Positions 8,446 to 15,658 of a stretch of 64,000 nt of DNA are shown here, piece by piece; the first letter of the stretch is position 1; every line of letters starts with the position of its first letter. The notes beneath the pieces are model-generated. The model ran no database searches and was not told where the DNA came from. It worked only from the letters and a program-made list of their open reading frames with translations. A program made the translations under genes and the position numbers. The DNA is from Gaiellasilicea sp963763755 (lineage in GTDB: Bacteria > Actinomycetota > Thermoleophilia > Gaiellales > Gaiellaceae): positions 62,001 through 126,000 of the forward strand of contig CAVXQE010000004.1 of NCBI GenBank assembly GCA_963763755.1, given 5' to 3'.

Positions 8446-10153
8446 ATGGCGCATCGTCGAGCACCTGAGCCTGCCGATTCTCACCTCGCTGAAGGGCTAC
8501 CGGACCGACTGGGCCCGTCGAGACGCGATCGCCGGGCTGACCGTCTGGGCCGTGCTCGTGCCGGAGGCGCTGGCCTACGCGTCGATCGCCGGAGTCTCAC
8601 CCGTGGTCGGCCTCTACGCGGCGCCCGGGGCGCTCATCCTCTACGCGGTCTTCGGCAGCTCGAAGCACCTGGTGGTCGGGCCGATGGCCGCGACCGCAGC
8701 GCTGTCCGCGGCGGCGGTGGCGCCTTACGCCGCGTCGGGGACGGACGAGTTCCTCTCGCTCACGATCGCACTCGCCCTGGTCGTCGGCGTGATCGCGCTG
8801 GTCGCGGGCCTGCTGCGCCTCGGGTTTCTCGCGAGCTTCATCTCGGAGCCCGTCCTGAAGGGATTCATCATCGGCCTTGCGCTCACGATCATCGTCGGCC
8901 AGCTGCCGAAGCTCTTCGGCGTCGAGAAGGGCGACGGCGACTTCTTCGAGCAGCTCTGGGACCTGCTGCGCGAGCTCGGCGACACGAGCGGTCTGACGCT
9001 GCTCGTCGGCCTCCTCTCGCTCGGGCTCGTCGTGATCCTGAAGGAGCGGGCACCCGCCATCCCAGGATCGCTCGCGGCCGTTCTGCTCGGCATCGCCGCA
9101 GTCGCGGTCTTCAACCTCGATCAGCACGGCGTCGCAATCGTCGGCAACATCGACGGTGGGCTTCCGTCACTCGGCCTTCCCGACGTGGGGCTCGAGGACT
9201 ACCTCGACCTCGGAGCTGTCGCGTTCGGCGTGATGTTCGTGGGCTTCGCCGAGGGCGTCGGCGCGGCCAAGACCTACGCGACCAAGTTCCGCTACGAGAT
9301 CGATCCGAGCCGCGAGCTGATCGGGCTCGGAGCGGCGAACATCGCGTCGGGCCTCTCCAGCGGCATGGTCGTCAACGGGAGCCTCTCGAAGACTGCTGTC
9401 AATGCAGGTTCGGGGGCGAAGTCGCAGCTGTCGGGCCTTGTCGTCGCGGCGCTCACCGTGCTGACGCTGCTGTTCTTCACGAGTCTGTTCGAGCAACTCC
9501 CCGAGGCCACGCTCGCTGCCGTCGTGATCGCGGCGCTCATCGAGCTGGTGGACATCCGGGCGCTCATACGCCTCTACCGGCTGCACACGGCCGGGCTCCA
9601 GCGGATCTACGGGGTGGCCGCGCGCGCCGACTTCATCGCGGCCGTCGCGGCGCTCGGCGGTGTGCTGGTCTTCGACACGCTGCCGGGGCTCTTCATCGGC
9701 GTCGTCCTCTCGCTGCTGCTGCTCCTGTACCGGGCGTCGCGTCCGCATGTCGCCGTGCTCGGACGGATCCCCGGGAGGATGGGCGAGTTCGGGGACGTCG
9801 AGCGCCACCCGGAGTACGAGCCGATCGAGGGTGTTGTCGTCCTGCGGGTCGAAGGCGGGCTCTTCTTCGCAAACGCGGACGCCGTGCGAGCACGGATTCG
9901 CACACGCGCGTCGCAGCCGGGCACGAAGGCCGTCGTGCTCGATGCCGAAACCGTGCCGTTCATCGATGTCACGGCGGCGACGATGCTCGCGGAGCTCGCA
10001 GCCGAGGTCGAGCGCGACGGGGCCGCACTGCTGATCGCCCGCGACATCGGCCAGGTCGGCGACGTCCTGCGCGGCGTGGCGGACGGACCTCCGATCCGGA
10101 CGTACCCGACCGTCGAGGACGCGGTCGACGCCGTCCGGGGGCGGGAAGCGTAG
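8446..10153 (+). CDS. SulP family anion permease with STAS domain
   Basis: An inorganic-anion transporter of about 570 residues from the SulP/SLC26 family (sulfate, bicarbonate or related anions). The N-terminal block PILTSLKGYRTDWARRDAI leads into the first helix and the signature VPEALAYASIAGVSPVVGLY, then about ten more helices including GMVVNGSLSKTAVNAGSGAKS. Residues about 460-560 form a STAS domain (GVVVLRVEGGLFFANAD, then VVLDAETVPFIDVTAA). No start codon fits the frame before 8552, which would delete the first helix; ATG at 8446 followed by one indel before 8471 gives the full N-terminus. The sulfatase cassette next door makes sulfate a reasonable but untested substrate. Operator B lies 16 bp upstream. 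Confidence 0.88.
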
Positions 10154-10168
10154 GCGAGGTCAGAGCGA

Positions 10169-10199
10169 TTCACCCAGACGGGGTGAACACCGATCACCT
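10169..10199. promoter_or_regulatory. Phased operator C
   Basis: TTCACCC (10169-10175), GGGTGAA (10181-10187) and ATCACCT (10193-10199) with 5-bp spacers; the first two form a perfect inverted repeat. It lies 22 bp before the GTG of the small gene at 10222 and just after the SulP stop. Confidence 0.65.
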
Positions 10200-10221
10200 T
10201 GCGACGACGTACCGTCGCGGA

Positions 10222-10488
10222 GTGGCCGAGACCCAGACGAATCGCAGTGCTCCCGAGTTGCGCCTGAGCTACGAGATTCGCGTGCGCGGGCATCTCAGCC
10301 CCGCCTTTGCAGCGGCCCTCGGTGACCCCGGCGCGAAAGCAGCTCCCGCCCAGACGATCCTCCGGCGCAATGTCGAGTCCTCCGCCGACCTGCACGAGAT
10401 CCTTCGCCGCTGCCAGGAGCTGGGTCTCGAGATCGTCGAGGTGCACCGGCTTCCTACGCCGGCGGGTCCTCGTCCGGCAAGCGCCTGA
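10222..10488 (+). CDS. Small conserved protein (89 aa), paralogue of the facing gene
   Basis: GTG at 10222 opens an 88-89 residue soluble protein containing YEIRVRGHLSPAFAAALGD and, near the end, LHEILRRCQELGLEIVEVHRL. The same layout (YEIRV.GHL, an Asp/Ala loop, LHxxLxRxxxLGxExxEVxRLP) occurs in the facing gene at 10454-10681, so the two are diverged copies. This is the architecture of short alpha/beta hypothetical proteins widespread in actinobacteria; I know no assigned function. Operator C is 22 bp upstream. The 3' end overlaps the facing gene by 35 bp, so both transcripts would be antisense over their last 12 codons. Confidence 0.65.
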   Translation: MAETQTNRSAPELRLSYEIRVRGHLSPAFAAALGDPGAKAAPAQTILRRNVESSADLHEILRRCQELGLEIVEVHRLPTPAGPRPASA

Positions 10489-10681
10489 CCTCGAGCAGCT
10501 CGATGCCCAGCTGCTCGAGGCGGTCGAGCACTCCGTGTAGGGCCGACTGATCGACGCCTTCGCCGTGGAGCACCGTCTCCGCCGGCGAAAACTCCGTGCT
10601 GAAGTGCGGCGGCAAGCTCGTGGCGAGCCTCTCGTCCAGGTGTCCGCTGACCCGAATCTCGTATCGCGCTGTCGGCGCCAT
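10454..10681 (-). CDS. Small conserved protein (75 aa), paralogue of the facing gene
   Basis: A 75-residue soluble protein starting ATG at 10681: YEIRVSGHLDERLATSL early, then ALHGVLDRLEQLGIELLEVRR and an acidic Pro-rich end. It is about 35-40% similar by eye to the product of 10222-10488 over the whole length. The two genes converge tail to tail and overlap by 35 bp. Operator D lies 36 bp upstream of this start and, read on this strand, has the same half-site order (TCACCC, GGGTGA, TCACCC) as operators A, C and E have for their genes, so D probably serves this gene as well as or instead of the LuxR-type gene on the other strand. Confidence 0.65.
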   Translation of the reverse strand: MAPTARYEIRVSGHLDERLATSLPPHFSTEFSPAETVLHGEGVDQSALHGVLDRLEQLGIELLEVRRLPDEDPPA

Positions 10682-10717
10682 GTTCGTCTCCTCGCACCAT
10701 CACCATCGCGCGAAACC

Positions 10718-10748
10718 AGGTGACGAAACTTCACCCTGGTCGGGTGAT
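10718..10748. promoter_or_regulatory. Phased operator D in a divergent promoter
   Basis: AGGTGAC (10718-10724), TTCACCC (10730-10736) and GGGTGAT (10742-10748) with 5-bp spacers. It lies between the small leftward gene (start 10681) and the MalT-like regulator gene (start near 10775). A TTGACA at 10768-10773 could be the -35 box of a rightward promoter, with no good -10 visible. Confidence 0.65.
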
Positions 10749-10774
10749 GTTCCGGGCACAGACGCGCTTGACAC

Positions 10775-13480
10775 TTGTGCTGGTACTGGGGTCATCACCA
10801 GGGTAACGACGAACCACACGAGCGATGCTCAGAAGGGGGCCGGCAGCTGGCCGTCGTCTCGCCACTCCCGACAACGAAGCTGCTTCCCCCGCGCGTGCCC
10901 GTGCGGGCCATCGCGCGCCCCCGCCTGCATGAGCTGCTCTCCAGGGGAACCGCGTCGACGCTGACGCTGGTGTCTGCGCCGCCGGGGTTCGGGAAGACGA
11001 CGTTGCTTGCGGAGTGGGCGGCACGAGGGCGGCGTCTGGGGCCTGTTTGCTGGGTGGGCTTGGACGAGGAGGACAATGCGCGTGCGCGGATGTGGCAGGC
11101 GATCGCCTCGGCCGTCGCGGAGGGCGTGCCCGGGCTGGGCGAGCTCAGCGGCGAGACCGGCGCTCGAACGCCGCTCGACACCGCCACGCTGCTGATCAAC
11201 CGCGTAGCGCAGCACGACACGCCCGTGGTGCTGATCCTGGACGACGTCCACAGCCTGGACGAGCGGTCGACGCTCGGTGACATCGCTCATCTGATCAAGC
11301 ACGCTCCGCCACAGCTGCGGATCGTCCTCTCGACGAGATCCGACCCGCCGATCCCGCTCGACCGCTACCGCCTCTCCGGACAGCTCGTCGAGATCAGGGC
11401 GGCCGAGCTCGCGATGACCGTCGACGAGACGCAGGACATGCTCGGCGATGTCGCGGACGAACTGACCGACGCCGAGATCGAAGCGCTCTGCGAGCGGACG
11501 GAGGGGTGGGCCGCTGCGATCCGGCTCGCCGCGATCTCCCTCGAGTCGACGGACGATCCACACCGGTTCGTGGCGGACTTCGCCGCGGACGATCGCGCCA
11601 TCTCCGACTACCTCCTGAACGAGGTTCTCGACCAGCAGCCCGATGATCTGCGGACGTTCCTGCTGCGGACATCGCTCCCGGACAAGCTCACGGCAGACCT
11701 CGCCGCCGACCTCAGTGGGAGGGCCGATGCGGGAGCCGTCCTGGCCGACCTTGCCCGGCGGAATCTCTTCCTCCACCGGCACGGACGACGGGCCGGCACG
11801 TACCGGTATCACTCCCTCTTCAGGTCGTTCCTGCAGGCCGAGCTGATGCGCGAGCGCCCTGACGAGGCCAGGGAGCTGCACGGCGTCGTGGCATCGTGGT
11901 GTGTCGACCGGGGGACGGTCACGCAGCGGATCCGGCACGCCATCGGAGCCGAGGACTGGCCGCTGACGGCCGAAGTCGCGACGGACGCCTGGCCGCAACT
12001 CGCCTTTCTCGAGCCGCCCGGCACGATCCGAAAGCTGGTGGACACGATCCCACCGCAGGTGCGTCGCAGCTACCAGACGCTGGCCGTGCTCGAGGCGATC
12101 GATCACGTGCAACGCGGGCAGCGAGAGGAAGGAAGTGCTCGTCTCTCCGACGCGGCAACAGCATCGGATCCGTCGTCGGAGTCTCTGCTCACCGTCGGCC
12201 GGATGGCATTGGCCCGGATCGACGGCGACATGGAGGCGCTCGAGCGCCGTTCGCGCGAGCTACTGGAGCAGGGCACGACTTCCGCGGCCTCGGGCCAGCC
12301 CGCACGACGCGCGCTGAGGACGACGGCGTTGTCGCACCTCGGCACCTCTTTGCTCACGCGGGGAGAGGTGGACCTCGCCGAGACCCACCTCGAGGAAGCG
12401 CTCGAGCTCGCAGTGGCCGACGACGCTCACTTCGCGTATCTGAACAGCGTCAGCCAGCTGGCGCTCCTCCAAGCCGTGCGCGGCCGGTTGGCGCACTCGG
12501 CGGAGCTCGGAACCGAGGCAGTCGAGTTCGCCTCGCGACACGGCTGGGGTGACCTGCTCCAGACGATCGGCGCCAACCTCGCACTCGGGTGGGCGCACTT
12601 CCACTGGGACGATCTCGTGTCGGCCGAGGCATATTTCGAGCACGCCGGCCTGGCCGCGCGGGCCGCAGGCGACCGCTCGTCGCGCGCCGTCTCGGCGCTT
12701 CTCCTCGCGAACTGCCTTGCGGTCGACGGCCCCGCAGGGGCGTCGAAGGGGCTGCGGGTCCTCCGTGCGGCACTCGGCGAGCTGAACGGGACGGCGGTTC
12801 CGGCCTATCTGGAGGGAAAGTTCCGGGCAGCTGTGCCGAACCTGCTGGCCGAGCGGGGCGATGTCGCCGAGGCCGCAGCGCTGCTCGAGCAGGAGACCGG
12901 CTCGTTCGTCGAGCTGGAATGCCTTCGCGCCAAGCTCGCGCTGGCCGACGGGAACGTCGAGGCGGCTCGCGCCGCGACCGAAGCCGGGATCCGGCTCGTG
13001 GGCCCAAAATCCTGCTACTCCGCGTGGATCGAGCTCTGGCTTCTGGACGGTCTGGCGAGGAGAGAGCTCCGCCAGCGAGCCGAGGCCCGCGCCTCGCTCG
13101 AGCAGGCGCTGGCGCTCGCCGCCCCCGACCACTATCGACGGGTGTTCCTCGGCGTGGGCCCGGCCGCACGTATCGCACTCGTCGAGCTCGTCCGCGAGGG
13201 CACCGCGTACCGCTCGTTCGTCGCCGAGCTGATCGCCGCGTTCGACCAGCGCGCCCCGCAGGTCTCGCTCACGCAGCCGCAGCTCCTGGAGCCGTTGAGC
13301 GACCGCGAGAAGGCGATCCTGCGCTACCTGCCGACGATGATGTCGAACGTCGAGATCGCGGCCGAGCTCTACCTCTCGATCAACACCGTCAAGACCCACC
13401 TCAGACACGTGTATCGCAAGCTCGGCGTGAGCCGGCGGCGAGACGCCGTCGAGAGAGCCCGCCAGCTCTCGCTCCTGTGA
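10775..13480 (+). CDS. MalT-like LuxR family ATPase regulator (LAL type)
   Basis: A large STAND-type transcriptional regulator of about 900 residues. Residues about 65-75 form the P-loop (SAPPGFGKTTLLAEW), and VVLILDDVHSL near residue 152 is Walker B. A winged-helix region (YRYHSLFRSFLQAEL) ends the NTPase part near residue 355. A long TPR-like helical repeat domain follows. Residues about 838-900 are the GerE/LuxR helix-turn-helix (SDREKAILRYLPTMMSNVEI, SINTVKTHLRHVYRKL). Proteins of this kind bind an inducer and ATP, oligomerise and activate promoters with repeated short boxes. The reading frame opens with TTG at 10775; conserved sequence begins only near residue 30 (PTTKLLPPRVPV), so the true start may be later or masked by an indel. 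Operator D is upstream. Confidence 0.88.
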   Translation: MCWYWGHHQGNDEPHERCSEGGRQLAVVSPLPTTKLLPPRVPVRAIARPRLHELLSRGTASTLTLVSAPPGFGKTTLLAEWAARGRRLGPVCWVGLDEEDNARARMWQAIASAVAEGVPGLGELSGETGARTPLDTATLLINRVAQHDTPVVLILDDVHSLDERSTLGDIAHLIKHAPPQLRIVLSTRSDPPIPLDRYRLSGQLVEIRAAELAMTVDETQDMLGDVADELTDAEIEALCERTEGWAAAIRLAAISLESTDDPHRFVADFAADDRAISDYLLNEVLDQQPDDLRTFLLRTSLPDKLTADLAADLSGRADAGAVLADLARRNLFLHRHGRRAGTYRYHSLFRSFLQAELMRERPDEARELHGVVASWCVDRGTVTQRIRHAIGAEDWPLTAEVATDAWPQLAFLEPPGTIRKLVDTIPPQVRRSYQTLAVLEAIDHVQRGQREEGSARLSDAATASDPSSESLLTVGRMALARIDGDMEALERRSRELLEQGTTSAASGQPARRALRTTALSHLGTSLLTRGEVDLAETHLEEALELAVADDAHFAYLNSVSQLALLQAVRGRLAHSAELGTEAVEFASRHGWGDLLQTIGANLALGWAHFHWDDLVSAEAYFEHAGLAARAAGDRSSRAVSALLLANCLAVDGPAGASKGLRVLRAALGELNGTAVPAYLEGKFRAAVPNLLAERGDVAEAAALLEQETGSFVELECLRAKLALADGNVEAARAATEAGIRLVGPKSCYSAWIELWLLDGLARRELRQRAEARASLEQALALAAPDHYRRVFLGVGPAARIALVELVREGTAYRSFVAELIAAFDQRAPQVSLTQPQLLEPLSDREKAILRYLPTMMSNVEIAAELYLSINTVKTHLRHVYRKLGVSRRRDAVERARQLSLL

Positions 13481-13514
13481 CGGCCACCCCTCCAGAGAGG
13501 TACGCTCGCTGAGG

Positions 13515-14015
13515 ATGACCGCCCCGCTGCAGATGGTGATGCTCGCTTTCGACGGAAATCGGTTCGAGGGCCGGATCCTGGCCGAGCTCAAGCGGCTTCG
13601 CGAGGAGGGCATCGTCCGGCTGGTAGGACTGCTCTTCGTCCGCAAGGACGCCGACGGGTCGATCACCTCGTTGCAGGAGAGCGATTTCGAGCCGCCGGCA
13701 GCGCTCCTGATCGGGAGCGCGATGCGCGACCTGATCGGCGCACGCCGGTTCGCGGCCGTGCAAGGCGGTGCGGAGGAGGCAAGTCTCTTCGGCTACACGG
13801 ACGCCGACATCCACCGGATCGCTGCTGAAATTCCGACGGACACTGCCGTTGCGCTCGCGCTGTTCGAGCACACCTGGGCGCTGACGCTCAAGGAGGCAAT
13901 CGTCGACGCCGGCGGTTTCGTGGCCGCGGACGGCCTCGTCGGCCCCGCCGCGCTGCTGGCGCTGGAGCAGGAGTTCGGCCGGTTCGACCAACTCGCGGAG
14001 CAGCCACTCAATTGA
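13515..14015 (+). CDS. DUF6325 family protein (second copy)
   Basis: A 166-residue protein closely related to that at 2361-2882: MVMLAFDGNRFEGRI at the start, RLVGLLFVRKDADGSI near residue 40 and ALALFEHTWALTLKEA near residue 115. Function is unknown. The ATG at 13515 follows the LuxR-type gene by 34 bp, so it may be cotranscribed with it. The stop codon overlaps the TTG of the next small membrane gene by four bases (TTGA), indicating tight coupling. Both copies of this family in the window sit next to a LuxR-type regulator and a small membrane protein, which suggests a conserved functional module. Confidence 0.8.
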   Translation: MTAPLQMVMLAFDGNRFEGRILAELKRLREEGIVRLVGLLFVRKDADGSITSLQESDFEPPAALLIGSAMRDLIGARRFAAVQGGAEEASLFGYTDADIHRIAAEIPTDTAVALALFEHTWALTLKEAIVDAGGFVAADGLVGPAALLALEQEFGRFDQLAEQPLN

Positions 14016-14221
14016 TCATCCGGCTCCTCATTATTGCGACGGTCGTCCTGTTCCTCGTCTTCTGGGTCCGTGCGGTGATCGACGTCTTCCGGCGGCACGA
14101 TCTAACCCGGTCGGCCCAGGCTGCGTGGACGATCGGCATGCTCATCTTCCCGTTCATCGGGCTGCTCGTCTACGAGATGCTTCGTCCGTCCGACCGGCAG
14201 CTCCAACGGCGACACAGGTAG
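14012..14221 (+). CDS. Small PLDc_N-type membrane protein (69 aa)
   Basis: TTG at 14012 overlaps the preceding stop as TTGA. The product has a membrane helix at residues 3-21 (RLLIIATVVLFLVFWVRAV), a basic loop with DVFRRHDLTRSAQAAW, and a second helix at about 44-60 (IGMLIFPFIGLLVYEM), ending in a basic tail. The two-helix layout with a conserved Trp between helices is that of the phospholipase-D nuclease N-terminal (PLDc_N) domain, which in actinobacteria is usually found alone in short membrane proteins of unknown role. No enzymatic domain is attached. Confidence 0.75.
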   Translation: MIIRLLIIATVVLFLVFWVRAVIDVFRRHDLTRSAQAAWTIGMLIFPFIGLLVYEMLRPSDRQLQRRHR

Positions 14222-14233
14222 CTCAGGCGGCTG

Positions 14234-14264
14234 CTCACCCGCTAGGGGTGACGCTGCGCCACCC
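14234..14264. promoter_or_regulatory. Phased operator E upstream of the M20 peptidase operon
   Basis: CTCACCC (14234-14240), GGGTGAC (14246-14252) and GCCACCC (14258-14264) with 5-bp spacers. It lies 26 bp before the peptidase ATG. The spacing and alternating orientation match operators A-D; the third half-site is the weakest (five of seven). Confidence 0.6.
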
Positions 14265-14290
14265 AGTCGGGGCCGAAGATCGCGCCGCTC

Positions 14291-15658
14291 ATGGGCGCAA
14301 CCTTGCCGACGGCGGAGCGCGTGGCAGCGCTGATGCCGCAGCTGCAGGACGAGCTCGCGCGCCTCGTGGCGATTCCGTCGGTCTCTGCGGCGGGCTTTCC
14401 CGAGCCACGCCGGCCACTGCTCGACACGTATGAGCTGATCGTCGGACTGCTGCGCGAAGCAGGGGTCGAGAAGCTCGACTCGCTCGACCTGCCGGAGACT
14501 GCGCCGGTCATCATTGGCGAGATTCCGGCACCGGAGGGTGCCCCTACGGTGCTGCTGTACGGGCACTACGACGTGGTGCCCGCCGGCGACGAGACAAAAT
14601 GGGAGTCGCCGCCCTTCGAGGCGACCGAGCGCGACGGCGCAATCTACGGCCGCGGCAGCGCCGACTCGAAGTCGAACATCCTCGTGCACGTCGGCGCCCT
14701 GCGCGCCTGGGGTGGGAGGCCCCCGGTCGGGATCAAGATCGTGATCGAGGGCCAGGAGGAGATCGGCAGCGCGCTCACGACCTATCCGCCCTCGCACCCG
14801 GAGCTGTTCGCCGCCGACGCGATGGTGATCGCGGACATGGGCAGCCTCCGACCCGGCGTTCCGACCCTGACCGTCGGGCTGCGCGGCATGGCGGGCGTGA
14901 TCGTCCAGGTGAGGACGCTCGCCGGCCCAAAGCACAGCGGTCAGTTCGGCGGCGCCGCTCCCGATGCGCTGCTCGTGCTGCTGCACGCGCTCGCCTCGCT
15001 GCACGACGAGAACGGCGACGTCGCCGTGCCCGGCCTGCGCCGCGAGGAGTGGACCGGCGCCTCGTACAGCGACGACGAGTTCCGCGACCTGGCCGAGATC
15101 GTGCCGGGGATGCCCTTCTTCGGGACCGGCGGCCTCGGCGAGCGGATCTGGTCCGGGCCGTCGATCACCGTCACCGGCATCGACGCGCAGCCCGTCGACA
15201 AGGCGCTCAACGCTGTCGTGCCGCACGCGCGCGCCAAGCTCGGCCTTCGGATCCATCCGGAGGAGGACCCCGCCGAGGCGCAGGCGGCGCTGGTCCGGCA
15301 CCTCGAAGGGCTGCGGCCGTTCGGGATCGCGCTCGAGGTCGAGGCTACCGAGACCGGCAAGGGCTATTTCGCGAGTACGACAGGCCCTGCGTACGAGGCC
15401 GCGCGCGCCGCCTTCGAGACGGTCTGGGGCAGTGAGCCGTCGTTCGTCGCGACCGGTGGCTCCATCCCGCTCGTCAGCGCGCTCCAAGAGGCGGCCCCGG
15501 ATGCGGAGATCCTGCTCTTGGGGACGACCGACGGCTTTGCGAACATCCACGCGCCGAACGAGCGCGTGCTGCTGGACGAGTTCGAGAAGGCGGTGGCCGT
15601 CGAGACGGAGTTCTTCGGCCGGCTCGCAGAGACCTTCGCGAGGAAGGTGAGATCGTGA
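14291..15658 (+). CDS. M20 family metallopeptidase (dipeptidase-like)
   Basis: A 455-residue zinc peptidase of the M20/M28 clan. Metal-binding and catalytic blocks are in order: LLYGHYDVVPAG near residue 95, YGRGSADSKSN near 120 with the bridging Asp, GQEEIGS near 155 with the catalytic Glu pair, and a late His in FANIHAPNERV. The dimerisation insert spans about residues 195-330 (LRGMAGVIVQVRTLAGPKHSGQ). M20 enzymes cleave dipeptides, N-acyl amino acids or aminobenzoyl-glutamate. The stop overlaps the start of the AbgT-family transporter by four bases (GTGA), recalling the E. coli abgAB-abgT arrangement, so p-aminobenzoyl-glutamate or another N-acyl-glutamate or dipeptide is a likely substrate. 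No signal peptide; cytoplasmic. Confidence 0.85.
   Translation: MGATLPTAERVAALMPQLQDELARLVAIPSVSAAGFPEPRRPLLDTYELIVGLLREAGVEKLDSLDLPETAPVIIGEIPAPEGAPTVLLYGHYDVVPAGDETKWESPPFEATERDGAIYGRGSADSKSNILVHVGALRAWGGRPPVGIKIVIEGQEEIGSALTTYPPSHPELFAADAMVIADMGSLRPGVPTLTVGLRGMAGVIVQVRTLAGPKHSGQFGGAAPDALLVLLHALASLHDENGDVAVPGLRREEWTGASYSDDEFRDLAEIVPGMPFFGTGGLGERIWSGPSITVTGIDAQPVDKALNAVVPHARAKLGLRIHPEEDPAEAQAALVRHLEGLRPFGIALEVEATETGKGYFASTTGPAYEAARAAFETVWGSEPSFVATGGSIPLVSALQEAAPDAEILLLGTTDGFANIHAPNERVLLDEFEKAVAVETEFFGRLAETFARKVRS

Noticed and set aside
8089..10488. A 799-residue open frame overlapping the SulP gene
   Set aside because: It is the shadow of the SulP gene in another frame: Arg/Ala/Gly-rich with no domain until its last 89 codons, which are the separate small gene at 10222.
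8399..10748. Reading the GGGTGA half-sites as -10 elements of a stress sigma factor (GGGTAT-type)
   Set aside because: The half-sites occur in both orientations within each site and no consistent upstream -35 element (GTTT-type) is found at the right distance.
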